A stretch of 64,000 nucleotides of DNA from Rubripirellula reticaptiva (GTDB lineage Bacteria; Planctomycetota; Planctomycetia; Pirellulales; Pirellulaceae). The notes below the pieces were generated by a model. The model was not told the DNA's origin. It did not search any database and was given only the letters and a program-made list of their open reading frames with translations. The position numbers and the translations under genes are program-made. Shown here piece after piece: positions 1 to 8,995 of the stretch; position 1 is the stretch's first letter; every line of letters starts with the position of its first letter. The stretch lies in the NCBI RefSeq assembly GCF_007860175.1, contig NZ_SJPX01000002.1:186001-250000 (forward strand), in the 5' to 3' direction.

Positions 1-45
1 TGGCTCCTTCCTTACCCACCTCGCCATCCTTCCGAAGTGCTTCCG

Positions 46-1389
46 ATGACCACTGAAAACCAAAACGATCGTTCGACGCCTAAAAGCGATGCCTCCCGAC
101 GCAGCTTCCTAAAATCCGGCACCGCTTTATCGGCCGGTGCCGCAACGGCTTTGGTAGGCGTACGACCTCTGCGAGGCGACGAGCCCGCTACCGAAACTCA
201 CGATGGTCCGCCGATCCGAATTGCGTTGGTTGGCGCGGGCGGACGGGGCAGTGGCGCGATTAACGATTCGCTGTCCATCAACAACGGCGTCAAGCTTGTT
301 GCGATGGCCGATCTGAACGAATCGAAACTCGCCGGCCTGCGAGGCTCGCTTGCCAACCGTCACGAAGGCAAAGTCGACGTCTCGGACGACAAACTACACG
401 GTGGCATCGATGGCTACAAACGAGTTCTCGACGATGACGAAGTCGATGTTGTCTTGTTCGCAACGCCCCCCGGCTTTCGCCCCCAATACGTTCGCGACGC
501 GGTCGATGCAGGCAAGCATGTGTTTGCCGAAAAACCAACCTGTGTCGACCCAGCCGGCTATAAAATTTGCTTGGCTGCTCATGAAACAGCCATCGCCAAC
601 GGTACTTCGATCGTCACCGGAACTCAGTACCGTCGGCAAACCAATTATGTTGAAGCGATCAAGCTGATCCACGAAGGCGCGATTGGCGACATCATTTCGG
701 CATCGGCTCGCTACTGCAGCAATGGGATTTGGAACAAAGTTCGTCGCCCCGAAATGAGCGACACCGAATTTCAAGTCTTCAACTGGATGCACTACATCTG
801 GCTGTCCGGCGACCAAATCGTTGAACAAGCTGTCCACAACATTGACGCGATCAACTGGATCATGGGCGGACCACCGGAATCGGCGTTCGGCAGCGGCGGC
901 CGATTCACTCGCCCCGAAGGCAGCGAGATGTGGGACAGCATCTCCATTGACTATCAGTACCCAGGCGAGCGCATGGTGTCGTTCAAGTGCCGACAGATCC
1001 CCGGTGCGGCAAGCGAAACGTCCAATATCATCTACGGTACCAAGGGCAAGGCGTCGATCTACGGCAGCAATTCTGGAGCCGAGATCGTCGACAACGAGGG
1101 CAACGAAATCTTCAAGATGAAGGGTGATATCGGTGCCGCCTACCAGCAGGAACACAAGGACCTGATCGACTCGGTTCGGGCGAATAAGCCAATCGTCGAA
1201 CTGAAAGAAACAGCAATCAGTTCGCTAACAGCAGTGCTAGGCCGAGTCGCCGCCTACACCGGCCAAGACGTGACGTGGGACTTCATCACGAACAAGTCGA
1301 CTTTGTCGCTGTTCCCCGAGGACTTCGATATCAACGGCCCACGCCCCGAATCAACGTTCGCCATTCCGGGCCAAACCAAGCTCGTCTAG
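46..1389 (+). CDS. Tat-exported Gfo/Idh/MocA-family oxidoreductase
   Basis: The protein (447 aa) is a predicted NAD(P)-dependent dehydrogenase of the Gfo/Idh/MocA family, whose members oxidise or reduce sugars, inositols or related compounds. A twin-arginine signal (SRRSFLKSG, RR at residues 18-19) followed by a short Ala-rich hydrophobic stretch indicates export in folded form. The Rossmann glycine motif IALVGAGGRGSG starts near residue 58, and the family EKP motif is present as FAEKPTC. ATG at 46 is preferred to the in-frame GTG at 37 because it starts nearer the Tat signal. The substrate cannot be read from sequence; planctomycetes encode many paralogues of this family. A terminator follows, so the gene is probably transcribed separately from the sigma factor downstream. 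Confidence 0.9.
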   Translation: MTTENQNDRSTPKSDASRRSFLKSGTALSAGAATALVGVRPLRGDEPATETHDGPPIRIALVGAGGRGSGAINDSLSINNGVKLVAMADLNESKLAGLRGSLANRHEGKVDVSDDKLHGGIDGYKRVLDDDEVDVVLFATPPGFRPQYVRDAVDAGKHVFAEKPTCVDPAGYKICLAAHETAIANGTSIVTGTQYRRQTNYVEAIKLIHEGAIGDIISASARYCSNGIWNKVRRPEMSDTEFQVFNWMHYIWLSGDQIVEQAVHNIDAINWIMGGPPESAFGSGGRFTRPEGSEMWDSISIDYQYPGERMVSFKCRQIPGAASETSNIIYGTKGKASIYGSNSGAEIVDNEGNEIFKMKGDIGAAYQQEHKDLIDSVRANKPIVELKETAISSLTAVLGRVAAYTGQDVTWDFITNKSTLSLFPEDFDINGPRPESTFAIPGQTKLV

Positions 1390-1435
1390 GGTTCCGCGTC
1401 GGCTTCAATCCCGAGCCTGCAGTGAATAGACAAGA

Positions 1436-1476
1436 ATCGGCCGGGTCCCCAAAACCTGGCCGATTGTTTTTATTTT
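1436..1476 (+). terminator. Rho-independent terminator after the first oxidoreductase gene
   Basis: AATCGGCCGGGT at about 1435-1446 pairs with ACCTGGCCGATT at 1454-1465, a 12-bp stem with one G-T wobble and a short A-rich loop. It is followed by GTTTTTATTTT. Position and structure fit an intrinsic terminator for the gene ending at 1389. Confidence 0.85.
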
Positions 1477-1548
1477 CCTAATAAACTTCATTCTTGTTCG
1501 TTGTCATGGCGAAACCGCGTTCTTTTCTTCTGCCGTTGACGCAAATCC

Positions 1549-2052
1549 ATGACCAAAAACGCTTGCCAGTGGCCACCGGGCACGATCGATGAAATCGTTG
1601 ATCGATACCAGCGACCATTGATCGCGTATGCGGCTCGGATGATGAGCGGTGATTGGCAGGGGGCCCAGGACGCAGTTCAGGAAACGTTCCTAAGGCTGTG
1701 TCGCGAAACGCCCGACCACGTGCAAAATCGCCTCGCAGCTTGGCTCTTCTCTGTCTGCCGAAGCCGAGTGATTGACATGCAACGAACCTCTCATGCGACG
1801 CCCGTCGATGCGTCGCGGATCCCTATGCCTGATCCAAGCCCTGGGCCCGAATCGGAGGCCATCGACGCTGAAGACCGCGTCCAACTGGACGTCTTGATGG
1901 ACCGTTTGACGCCGCGGCAACAAGAAGTCATGCGGCTGCGAATGACCGCCGGACTGAGTTACCGCGAGATCGCTGAAGTCACTGGTCTGACCGTCAGCAA
2001 CGTCGGATTCCATCTGCACGAAGCCATCCGAAGCTTGCGCACGGCCATCTAG
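1549..2052 (+). CDS. ECF-type RNA polymerase sigma-70 factor
   Basis: This 167-aa protein has the two-domain layout of extracytoplasmic-function sigma factors. Region 2 lies near residues 17-60 (AQDAVQETFLRLCR). Region 4 is a helix-turn-helix near residues 115-165 (LTPRQQEVMRLRMTAGLSY, then REIAEVTGLTVSNVGFHL). It should direct RNA polymerase to a small regulon in response to an envelope or metabolic cue. The next gene, 110 bp downstream on the same strand, begins with an anti-sigma-like domain and one membrane segment, so that product is its likely partner (inference from adjacency). No autoregulatory promoter could be defined by eye. Confidence 0.9.
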   Translation: MTKNACQWPPGTIDEIVDRYQRPLIAYAARMMSGDWQGAQDAVQETFLRLCRETPDHVQNRLAAWLFSVCRSRVIDMQRTSHATPVDASRIPMPDPSPGPESEAIDAEDRVQLDVLMDRLTPRQQEVMRLRMTAGLSYREIAEVTGLTVSNVGFHLHEAIRSLRTAI

Positions 2053-2162
2053 ACCACTCATCTAGACAGGCCTTGGCAATCCCAACTGCGAACCCGTTCG
2101 CGGCTCAACCATCCACCCATCATCTGCCCGCGACTGGCGGACCGAAATCAAAGAGCTCAATC

Positions 2163-4760
2163 ATGAAGACACCATCCCCTTGGGACGATCCTCGCATCAC
2201 TGCATACGTGATGGGCGAATTGTCCGGCGATCAGCGAGTCGCCTTCGAAAAAGAACTAACGACAAACTCAGAATTGTCGGACGCCGTCGACGAAGCCCGC
2301 AGCGTGACCGACAAGCTGACCGGTTTGTTCGCCACCGAGTCGACTCCGACGCTGAGCGCTGAACGACGCCAAGAAATCGCCTCCGGTGCAACCGACAGCG
2401 TTCCAACCATTTCCAAGCAGACATCTTGGAAAGTGCCAATGCTCCTACTGGCCACCGCAGCCGTGGTCGCATTGATGATCGGCATCGCGCCAATGATCCA
2501 GAATCAACCGACGACGGTTTCGCAAGTCGAGCGAGACTCGCCAATCCACGTCGCCGACACCGAAGCGGTGGAATTCGAAGAACTCGTGGCGGACGCCCCC
2601 GTCTCAGCCGTGTCGGTTCCATCGATGACTGCGGCTCCCGAGGCAGCCGGCAAACCGATTTCCAGCGAGCGACTCGACAAACGGCTTTCGATATCGGCCT
2701 ACACAAAGAAGGAGCAATCGTCGGCTGGTGGCGCCATGGGCGGTGGCAATGTGGAATTGGACTACGGCAATATAGCCGGCGATGCCATCACGGCTGACCA
2801 AGCGATGACGAGTGGAATGGCACTCGCTTACCAAGGTCCTTCGCCAACGTCAGCAGACCATCCTTTTGAGGATGGTGTCGAAGCGAAGGGCAATCCACCT
2901 ACCCCAGCATCACCGAACCGACGCTCGAGACGAAGCGGAATGGGAATGGACGGTTTTGCAATGGATACGGGCATGTCGGGCGGCACGGATAATGTCGAGA
3001 TGAATATAAAGATGGGCGATATGGATATGGGAGGTATGGATGAAAAGATGATGAGGACAGAGGGAATGGAGACGGGAATGATGGACATGGATATGGATAT
3101 GGATATGGGCATGGATATGGATATGCCTGCCCCCACCCCCAATGCCGTCGGCAACCAGACGACTCCCCATTTCGCTGGAAGCAACCGATCCGATAAGTCA
3201 CGACCCAACCTCGAACTGAATCGCGATCGACTGAAAAAATCACAACTTCTCGAAACGGCCCCCGGCATTGCCGCACTGCCGGATATCCGTGTTGTTCCTC
3301 GCCAAGAATCGCTGTTCGGACGAACTTCCGGCGACAAGTTCGCCGCCATCACCGAAAACGAATTCAAGCGAACCGACGAAGAAACGCTGAGCACGTTTTC
3401 AATCGATGTCGATACGGCTTCGTACAGCAAGACTCGCGATATCTTGATGCGAGCGAACCAGTGGCCGCGCCCCGATGCAGTGCGAATCGAAGAAATGGTC
3501 AACTACTTTGACTACAACTACGCGCCACCGGCCAACGATGCCAAGCATCCGTTTGCGGCCGAAGTAGAAATTACATCGTGCCCCTGGAACGACCAACATC
3601 GACTCGCTCGAATCGGGATCCAAGGCAAAACGATGAAGTCGGACGAGCGTCCCCGCTGCAACCTGGTGTTCTTGATCGACACGTCGGGATCAATGAACTC
3701 TGCGAACAAATTGCCACTGGTGCTTGAAGGTCTGAAAATGTTGACCAAGCAACTTGATTCGGACGACCGAGTCGCGATCGTGGTCTACGCCGGATCCGCT
3801 GGCCTGGTGCTCGATTCAACATCTGCCAAGAAAGGTAAGAAAATCGCCAAGGCACTGACACAGCTTTCCGCCGGCGGCAGCACCAACGGTGGGGCAGGTA
3901 TCCAACTAGCCTACCAAACCGCTCGCGAGAATTTTGTTGCCGGCGGTGTCAACCGAGTGATCCTGTGCAGCGACGGCGATTTCAATGTCGGCACCACGGG
4001 CACCGATGCGCTGGTGCGACTGGTCGAAGACGAAGCCAAGAGTAACATTTTCTTGACGGTGCTTGGTTTCGGAATGGGCAACCACAACGATGCAATGATG
4101 GAACAGATCAGTGGCCGCGGCAACGGCAACTACGCGTTCATCGACAACTCGCAAGAAGCCCACAAGGTGCTGGTCGATCAAATCAGCGGCACGCTGGTGA
4201 CGATTGCCAAGGATGTCAAACTGCAAGTTGATTTCAATCCCGCCAAAGTCACGGCGTATCGATTGATTGGCTACGAAAATCGAATCTTGGCCAAGGAAGA
4301 CTTCAACGACGACAAAAAGGACGCCGGCGAGATCGGTGCCGGCCACTCGGTCACCGCACTGTACGAAATCGTGCCAGTCGGTGCCGATTCGGACTCGGTG
4401 CGTCCCAAGGTCGAAGAGTCAAAGTACATCGCCAAGCCAGAACCGGCTGCAAAGCCGACCAGCGACAGCAACGAAACGCTGACCGTACGGATTCGATACA
4501 AACAGCCCGACGGCGACACCAGCACTCGCGTTGATTTCCCGATCGTGGACCAGCTTGACTCGTTCGACGAAGCGGACGAGTCGACTCGATTTGCCGCCGC
4601 CGTGGCGGGATTCGGAATGCAATTGCGGCACAGCAAGCATGCTGGCGACTGGGAGATGTCCGACGTACTGGAGACCGCAAAAGCATCCAAAGGCATCGAT
4701 GAAGACGGCCTAAGAACTGAGTTCATCAAGCTGGTCAAGAAAGCGTCGTCGCTAAAGTAG
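2163..4760 (+). CDS. Membrane-anchored VWA protein (YfbK-like) with anti-sigma-like N-terminus
   Basis: The protein is 865 aa from ATG 2163; an in-frame TTG at 2073 would add 30 unlikely residues. Residues 1-75 (DDPRITAYVMGELSGDQ) resemble the cytosolic domain of anti-sigma factors but lack a zinc motif. A single membrane helix lies near residues 90-113. Residues about 258-322 are a Met/Asp/Gly-rich low-complexity tract. A VWA N-terminal domain follows, then the VWA domain with a complete MIDAS (DTSGSM at 506, GGSTNGG, CSDGDFN), and the C-terminal region typical of YfbK-family proteins (RFAAAVAGFGMQLR). The VWA part is therefore periplasmic and may bind a protein or metal ligand. Its place directly after an ECF sigma gene suggests it senses a signal outside and holds the sigma factor inside, which is inference. 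Confidence 0.85.
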   Translation: MKTPSPWDDPRITAYVMGELSGDQRVAFEKELTTNSELSDAVDEARSVTDKLTGLFATESTPTLSAERRQEIASGATDSVPTISKQTSWKVPMLLLATAAVVALMIGIAPMIQNQPTTVSQVERDSPIHVADTEAVEFEELVADAPVSAVSVPSMTAAPEAAGKPISSERLDKRLSISAYTKKEQSSAGGAMGGGNVELDYGNIAGDAITADQAMTSGMALAYQGPSPTSADHPFEDGVEAKGNPPTPASPNRRSRRSGMGMDGFAMDTGMSGGTDNVEMNIKMGDMDMGGMDEKMMRTEGMETGMMDMDMDMDMGMDMDMPAPTPNAVGNQTTPHFAGSNRSDKSRPNLELNRDRLKKSQLLETAPGIAALPDIRVVPRQESLFGRTSGDKFAAITENEFKRTDEETLSTFSIDVDTASYSKTRDILMRANQWPRPDAVRIEEMVNYFDYNYAPPANDAKHPFAAEVEITSCPWNDQHRLARIGIQGKTMKSDERPRCNLVFLIDTSGSMNSANKLPLVLEGLKMLTKQLDSDDRVAIVVYAGSAGLVLDSTSAKKGKKIAKALTQLSAGGSTNGGAGIQLAYQTARENFVAGGVNRVILCSDGDFNVGTTGTDALVRLVEDEAKSNIFLTVLGFGMGNHNDAMMEQISGRGNGNYAFIDNSQEAHKVLVDQISGTLVTIAKDVKLQVDFNPAKVTAYRLIGYENRILAKEDFNDDKKDAGEIGAGHSVTALYEIVPVGADSDSVRPKVEESKYIAKPEPAAKPTSDSNETLTVRIRYKQPDGDTSTRVDFPIVDQLDSFDEADESTRFAAAVAGFGMQLRHSKHAGDWEMSDVLETAKASKGIDEDGLRTEFIKLVKKASSLK
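3084..3125 (+). repeat. Seven-copy GATATG hexanucleotide repeat inside a coding region
   Basis: Seven in-frame copies of a six-base unit (five GATATG, one GACATG, one GGCATG) encode alternating Met-Asp and Met-Gly dipeptides within the Met-rich tract of the VWA protein. Unit length is a multiple of three, so slippage would change tract length without a frameshift. Confidence 0.9.
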
Positions 4761-4802
4761 CGACTGCCCGACTGTCGACGTCAGTCCTACAACGGCGCCC
4801 GA

Positions 4803-5213
4803 TCATTCATGTTCCAAGAAAGCCTGCGGTAACTTCGCAGGCTTTCCCGTTTTGTCGACGCACGCGATCGTCGAGTCGCCCTCGACGATCAGTTCGTCGC
4901 CGCGGTGAATTTGATAACGGTGCCGGATTCGTACCTTACGAATCTCGGTCGTTTCGACGGTTAACGTTAGCACGTCATCGAACTCGGCTGCTGCGGTGTA
5001 GCGAACATTCATTTCTGTCACGACCAGCATCTTGCCCGCGTCTTCGAACGATCGATAACTGACCCCAGCCGCACGCAGCATCTCCACCCGGCCTCGTTCA
5101 AAATAGTTCAGATAGTTGGCATGATGGACGCGCCGCTGGCCGTCGGTTTCTTGGTAAGTGACTCGAATTGTTTCTTGATGACGGTTCAGTGGGTTATGAG
5201 GATTCAAGGTCAT
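4803..5213 (-). CDS. Acyl-CoA thioesterase, YbgC/4-hydroxybenzoyl-CoA thioesterase family
   Basis: The 136-aa protein is a single hot-dog-fold thioesterase predicted to hydrolyse acyl-CoA thioesters in the cytosol. It has the family catalytic segment YQETDGQRRVHHANYLNYFE near residues 18-37, with the active-site Asp in ETDGQ and the conserved HHANY. The start at 5213 (MTLNPHN) is chosen because it places the catalytic motif at the usual distance and avoids overlap with the divergent gene at 5360; a more upstream start would overlap it. The substrate is unknown; YbgC relatives act on short or aromatic acyl-CoAs and some associate with the Tol-Pal locus, which is not seen here. Confidence 0.88.
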   Translation of the reverse strand: MTLNPHNPLNRHQETIRVTYQETDGQRRVHHANYLNYFERGRVEMLRAAGVSYRSFEDAGKMLVVTEMNVRYTAAAEFDDVLTLTVETTEIRKVRIRHRYQIHRGDELIVEGDSTIACVDKTGKPAKLPQAFLEHE

Positions 5214-5359
5214 AGAGACATATACCGATGGTGTAGTTAACGGAACAGATTGCCGGCCGAATTGACTGCAAACCGCCGAGAAGCCTAAACTTTGATGCAA
5301 CCCGAGGGCAGACCAATCTAAAGCAACGCGGTAACCACCCACCAACGGATGACCTGACG

Positions 5360-5863
5360 ATGAGTAACGGTGACGATTCAGCAACCGCGTTTGAAACCAT
5401 TCGCGGACGCAATTACCCGGCCCTTCGCCAGTTCACGATCTTCCTTGAGAACCGTGTCGGGCAGCTATTAGAGGTCGTCAAACGGTTCGAAGGCACCGGC
5501 ATTCGTGTCTGTGCTCTGTCGATCAGTGACGCAGCGGAATGCGCGTTCGTGCGGTTCTTGGTCAGCGACGCCGATCGCGGCCGTGAAATCCTGGAACGTA
5601 GCGGGCTGGCCATGATCGAGACCGATCTGCTTGGCGTCGAATTACCCGAAGGCCCTCAACCATTGCTGCGAGTCTGTTCGGCGCTACTGCAAGCAGAACT
5701 GAATATCACGCAGGCCTATCCGTTGATCGTCCGCCCGAACGGCAAGCCCGCCGTTGCCATCATGGTCGAAAACATCGAAGTCGCCATGCAAACGCTGATC
5801 GACAAAGGGTTCACGATCATCACCGAAGGCGATTTGAACGACGACCCGACTCGCAACCAGTAA
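5360..5863 (+). CDS. Tandem ACT-domain regulatory protein
   Basis: This 167-aa soluble protein consists of two ACT-like modules, about residues 22-88 (QFTIFLENRVGQLLEVVKRF) and 92-155 (LLRVCSALLQAELNITQAYP). ACT domains bind amino acids and regulate metabolic enzymes. No catalytic domain is attached, so it is probably a stand-alone sensor or regulatory subunit. The FLENRVGQL and RVCSALLQAELNI segments are classical ACT beta-alpha starts. It is divergent from the thioesterase gene, with a 146-bp shared upstream region. The ligand cannot be told from the sequence. Confidence 0.8.
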   Translation: MSNGDDSATAFETIRGRNYPALRQFTIFLENRVGQLLEVVKRFEGTGIRVCALSISDAAECAFVRFLVSDADRGREILERSGLAMIETDLLGVELPEGPQPLLRVCSALLQAELNITQAYPLIVRPNGKPAVAIMVENIEVAMQTLIDKGFTIITEGDLNDDPTRNQ

Positions 5864-5885
5864 GCATCGCGAAACCACCAAGTTG

Positions 5886-5917
5886 AGGTACTGGACCTAA
5901 CTAAAGTTCCAGTACCT
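5886..5917. terminator. Palindromic hairpin between convergent genes
   Basis: AGGTACTGGA (5886-5895) pairs perfectly with TCCAGTACCT (5908-5917) around a 12-nt loop. It lies between the ends of the convergent ACT and typA genes, where a bidirectional terminator is expected. There is no strong T-tract on either side. Confidence 0.6.
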
Positions 5918-5941
5918 GAAAAGTAATCTGCTTCAGATTGA

Positions 5942-7750
5942 TTAAGCGCTGCGTCCGGTTCGCCGGCGATCCGATTCCTTCAACAGAATCTTTCGCAGCC
6001 GAATGTTCAGCGGTGTGACCTCGACCAGTTCATCCTCTTCGATGTACTCAAGCGCGGCTTCAAGCGACATGTCACGGGGCGGTTTCAGCACCACGTTTTC
6101 ATCGCTACCCGAGGCCCGCATGTTGGTCAGTTTCTTTTCGCGACAAGGGTTCACGGTCAAGTCATTTTCGCGAGCGTTTTCGCCAACAATCATGCCTTCG
6201 TAGACCTCGATGCCGGCGGGAACCAACAGTTCGCTGCGATCTTGCAAACCAAACATTGCAAACGGAACCGTCTTGCCACTGACCATCGAAATCAACACGC
6301 CGTTGGATCGCTTAGGCACTTCGCCTTCGATCGGGCGATAGCTTTCAAAGCGGTGATTGATAATCGCGGTACCACGCGTCGCATTAAGCAATCGCGTTCG
6401 CAATCCGATCAACCCGCGCGATGGAATCAGGAACCTTAGCATCGTGTACTCGCCACGAGGATTCATTTCTTCCAATTGGCCACGGCGAAGCCCGACCAAC
6501 TCCATCACAGGGCCCATCGTTTCGGTGGGCACTTCGACCTGTAGACGTTCGAACGGTTCGTGCTTTTTGCCGTCAATCGTTTTGAAAATCACGCGTGGCT
6601 TGCCGACCGACAACTCAAATCCTTCGCGTCGCATCGTCTCGATCAGAATTGCCAAGTGCAACACGCCACGCCCTTTGACCGCATAGGCTTCGGCGCCTTC
6701 GATCATTTCGACTCGCAAAGCAACATTTCGCTCGAGTTCCTTTTCGAGCCGCGCCTTCAACTGTCGCGTCGTGACAAACTTACCTTCACGGCCGACCATC
6801 GGAGATGAATTGACACTGAAGACCATTTCAAGCGTCGGCTCATCGACTTTCAATCGAGGCAAAGCGTTGTTGGCGTCAACGGCCGAGATCGTGTCGCCAA
6901 TTTCGACATTGACCAATCCTTCCAACGCAACAATGTCGCCGGCGCCTGCCGATTCGGCGGCCGTGCGACCAAGGTTGTCGAAAACGAAAAGTCCGGCCGC
7001 TTTGACTTTTGCAGGACCATTTTTTTGATGCAGTTCGATCGTTTGACCGGCCTCAATATTACCAGCCGAGATCCGACCGATCGCGATCCGGCCAACATAC
7101 TCGCTCCAGCCCAGCGTCGAGACCATCATTTGCAGCGGCGCGTCTTCTTCGACTTCTGGGCCCGGCAACGCCGACAACACCAGATCGAACAATGGCCGCA
7201 TGTCGGTCGTTTTGACCGCCGGGTCGAGAGTCGCAAAACCTTCTTTGGCACTGGTAAAAACGTACTTCACCTTGTCCAGCTGCTCTTCGCCACCAAGTTC
7301 CGCAAGCAACTCAAGCGCTTCGTCAAGCGCCTCGAGCGGGCGTCCGTCGGGACGGTCCACTTTGTTGACCACGATGATCGGCGTGCAGCCAGCTTGCAGT
7401 GCCTTTTCGAGCACAAACCGCGTTTGCGGCATCGGGCCTTCGGCAGCATCGACAAGCACCAAACAACCATCGGCCATCTGGACGACGCGTTCGACTTCGC
7501 CACCAAAGTCAGCGTGCCCGGGCGTATCAATGACGTTAATCTTCACGCCTTCATAAGGCAGCGCGATATTCTTTGACAGAATCGTGATGCCACGTTCTTT
7601 TTCTAGGTCATTCGAATCTAAGATCCGTTCGCCGCGTAGCTCGGCATCGCGAAATTGGCCGCTTTGACGCAACAAGCAATCCACTAAAGTGGTTTTGCCG
7701 TGGTCGACGTGGGCGATAATGACAACGTTTCGAATATCAGAACGGCGCAA
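5942..7750 (-). CDS. typA: Ribosome-associated GTPase TypA/BipA
   Basis: The 602-aa protein matches TypA/BipA, a translational GTPase of the EF-G superfamily that binds the ribosome and assists 50S assembly and stress or cold adaptation. Visible motifs are G1 [10 protein letters not shown] near residue 12, G2 RGITI, G3 [12 protein letters not shown] and G4 NKVDRP, followed by the EF-G-like domains and the BipA C-terminal domain ([20 protein letters not shown]). Length is normal. Translation appears to start at TTG 7750, because the typical TypA N-terminus ([14 protein letters not shown]) begins six residues later. It lies on the minus strand downstream of the lipoprotein gene at 7832. Confidence 0.97.
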   Translation of the reverse strand: MRRSDIRNVVIIAHVDHGKTTLVDCLLRQSGQFRDAELRGERILDSNDLEKERGITILSKNIALPYEGVKINVIDTPGHADFGGEVERVVQMADGCLVLVDAAEGPMPQTRFVLEKALQAGCTPIIVVNKVDRPDGRPLEALDEALELLAELGGEEQLDKVKYVFTSAKEGFATLDPAVKTTDMRPLFDLVLSALPGPEVEEDAPLQMMVSTLGWSEYVGRIAIGRISAGNIEAGQTIELHQKNGPAKVKAAGLFVFDNLGRTAAESAGAGDIVALEGLVNVEIGDTISAVDANNALPRLKVDEPTLEMVFSVNSSPMVGREGKFVTTRQLKARLEKELERNVALRVEMIEGAEAYAVKGRGVLHLAILIETMRREGFELSVGKPRVIFKTIDGKKHEPFERLQVEVPTETMGPVMELVGLRRGQLEEMNPRGEYTMLRFLIPSRGLIGLRTRLLNATRGTAIINHRFESYRPIEGEVPKRSNGVLISMVSGKTVPFAMFGLQDRSELLVPAGIEVYEGMIVGENARENDLTVNPCREKKLTNMRASGSDENVVLKPPRDMSLEAALEYIEEDELVEVTPLNIRLRKILLKESDRRRTGRSA

Positions 7751-7802
7751 AGTACAGGTCGCAAGGTTGGAGAGGTGATTGGCTAAAGGAAGTATGGAAG
7801 AC

Positions 7803-7822
7803 CAAACTCGTGGATGAGTTTG
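7803..7822 (-). terminator. Hairpin downstream of the His-rich lipoprotein gene
   Basis: CAAACTC (7803-7809) and GAGTTTG (7816-7822) form a 7-bp stem with a 6-nt loop just after the stop of the minus-strand lipoprotein gene. No T-run follows, so it may be a weak terminator or an mRNA 3-prime stabiliser. Confidence 0.45.
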
Positions 7823-7831
7823 AATGCTTTC

Positions 7832-8344
7832 CTAGTGAGCGTGATGAGCGACCTTTCCGGTCATATCACCATCGTCGGTCGAGATAACAAGCTCGGTCTT
7901 GACTGCGTCACCCATCTTGATTGCGGTTAGCAATTCTGGACTCGTCAGCGTGTAGATGACCAAACCGTCGTCGTCCGACTTCGCGAACGAGTAATTCGTC
8001 GCCTTGTCATCGATGGTCACCTTCATTTCGACCTTAGTGACCTGATCGGCATTTTCCGGATAGACCGTGATCAGTTCCTTGTCGTCGTCGTGAGCCCATT
8101 CGGCGTGACCGCCGCCCGACAATTCGACCATGTGCCCGCCGTTAGGGCCGTGGGCAGGATGATCGTGACCAGCATGGTCGTCGTGATCGTCGTGGGCATG
8201 ATCGTCATGATCGTGGTCATCATGCTCGGCTGAAGCCGCCGGCGAATTTTCGGCCTGCTTGGAGCCACATCCAGCGATGAAGACCAACAAGAACAAGACA
8301 GCACAGGGCAAAACCAAACTGCAGAATGTTTTTTTCATAATCAT
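7832..8344 (-). CDS. His/Asp-rich secreted lipoprotein, probable metal binder
   Basis: The 170-aa protein starts with a lipoprotein signal peptide and a lipobox (FIAGC, Cys near residue 26), so the mature form is lipid-anchored in the envelope. Directly after the anchor is a tract of alternating His and Asp (DDHDHDDHAHDDHDDHAGHD, about residues 42-61) followed by HPAHGPNGGHMVELSGG. Such tracts bind divalent metals such as Zn, Ni, Co or Cu. The C-terminal half (residues about 75-170) is beta-rich with no motif I can name. An alternative start at 8338 would remove two residues. A role as a periplasmic metal buffer is inferred from composition only. Confidence 0.75.
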   Translation of the reverse strand: MIMKKTFCSLVLPCAVLFLLVFIAGCGSKQAENSPAASAEHDDHDHDDHAHDDHDDHAGHDHPAHGPNGGHMVELSGGGHAEWAHDDDKELITVYPENADQVTKVEMKVTIDDKATNYSFAKSDDDGLVIYTLTSPELLTAIKMGDAVKTELVISTDDGDMTGKVAHHAH

Positions 8345-8913
8345 TTTTTCTTCTACGACTCTGGATTCTCAGCAAGCAGGCAACAGCGAACCGACGAATC
8401 TCACCAAAGGAAAAAGGAAGGCGGCCCAATATCTGACTAATTTTCTCGCGATAAGTCGAGACGCAGCTTCCGCCGGACCCGAATGGTCAGCCCTTGGAAG
8501 GGCCTACAGGAGCAATCCAGCGCGTTAGAGCGTCTTCACAAAGATTTACAAAACGAAAAACTCAGTGGCGTTGCGACAAAACGGCAGCTGTGGCATATTT
8601 CTGGCTCGCAAGAATTCGCTTGAACGCGTTGATTGCACGCACCTATGCTCGGTTACAAGCGTGGGTCGTACAGTGAGCTTCGACGAGCAATTCGCAGCAC
8701 GATCATGGAAAGATTTGGATCGATGGTGATTCATCGCGTTTCTAAGTGTTCTGATCGAGGAGCGGGGCGATTTTTGAAACGGTCACGCGTGTAATCCGCT
8801 CGCAGCCGATTTAACGTTGTTTCTGCTGCTCGCCGTACATGGGATCCGATACACACCAGATTTCCCCAAGTTCGCAGGCCTAACCAGGATGCGAACTTTG
8901 GCTAAAACGGACT
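8345..8913. other. Long intergenic region upstream of the nqr operon, distal part
   Basis: No credible coding region, tRNA or known RNA element could be recognised here. It contains the divergent upstream region of the lipoprotein gene and a small hairpin (GCCCTTGGAAGGGC) near 8492-8505. Together with 8914-9075 it is a non-coding gap of about 730 bp. Confidence 0.5.
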
Positions 8914-8931
8914 TTGTGATTTTTTTCACAA
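8914..8931. promoter_or_regulatory. CRP/FNR-family-like operator upstream of nqrA
   Basis: The sequence TTGTGA-TTTTTT-TCACAA is a perfect inverted repeat with the TGTGA-N6-TCACA geometry of CRP-family binding sites. It lies 145 bp upstream of the nqrA start codon in a long non-coding region. The half-sites match the E. coli CRP consensus exactly; which CRP/FNR-type regulator would bind in this organism is unknown. It is the best visible candidate for control of the nqr operon. Confidence 0.55.
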
Positions 8932-8995
8932 GCCGTTTGCGTTTCCGCCATGGTTGCGTTGGAACGAGGCGGCGTATTTCCTCGGCAATCGAAGT

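Noticed and set aside
2828-3502. Minus-strand frame rich in Ile, Ser and Pro opposite the Met-rich tract
   Set aside because: It is the reverse reading of the GATATG repeat and flanks. The plus-strand VWA protein is well supported.
8456-8520. Possible SRP RNA-like segment near 8456-8520
   Set aside because: On the minus strand GGTCCGGCGGAAGC superficially resembles the SRP domain IV loop, but the flanking helix and the conserved GGTCAGG and AAGCAGCC are missing.
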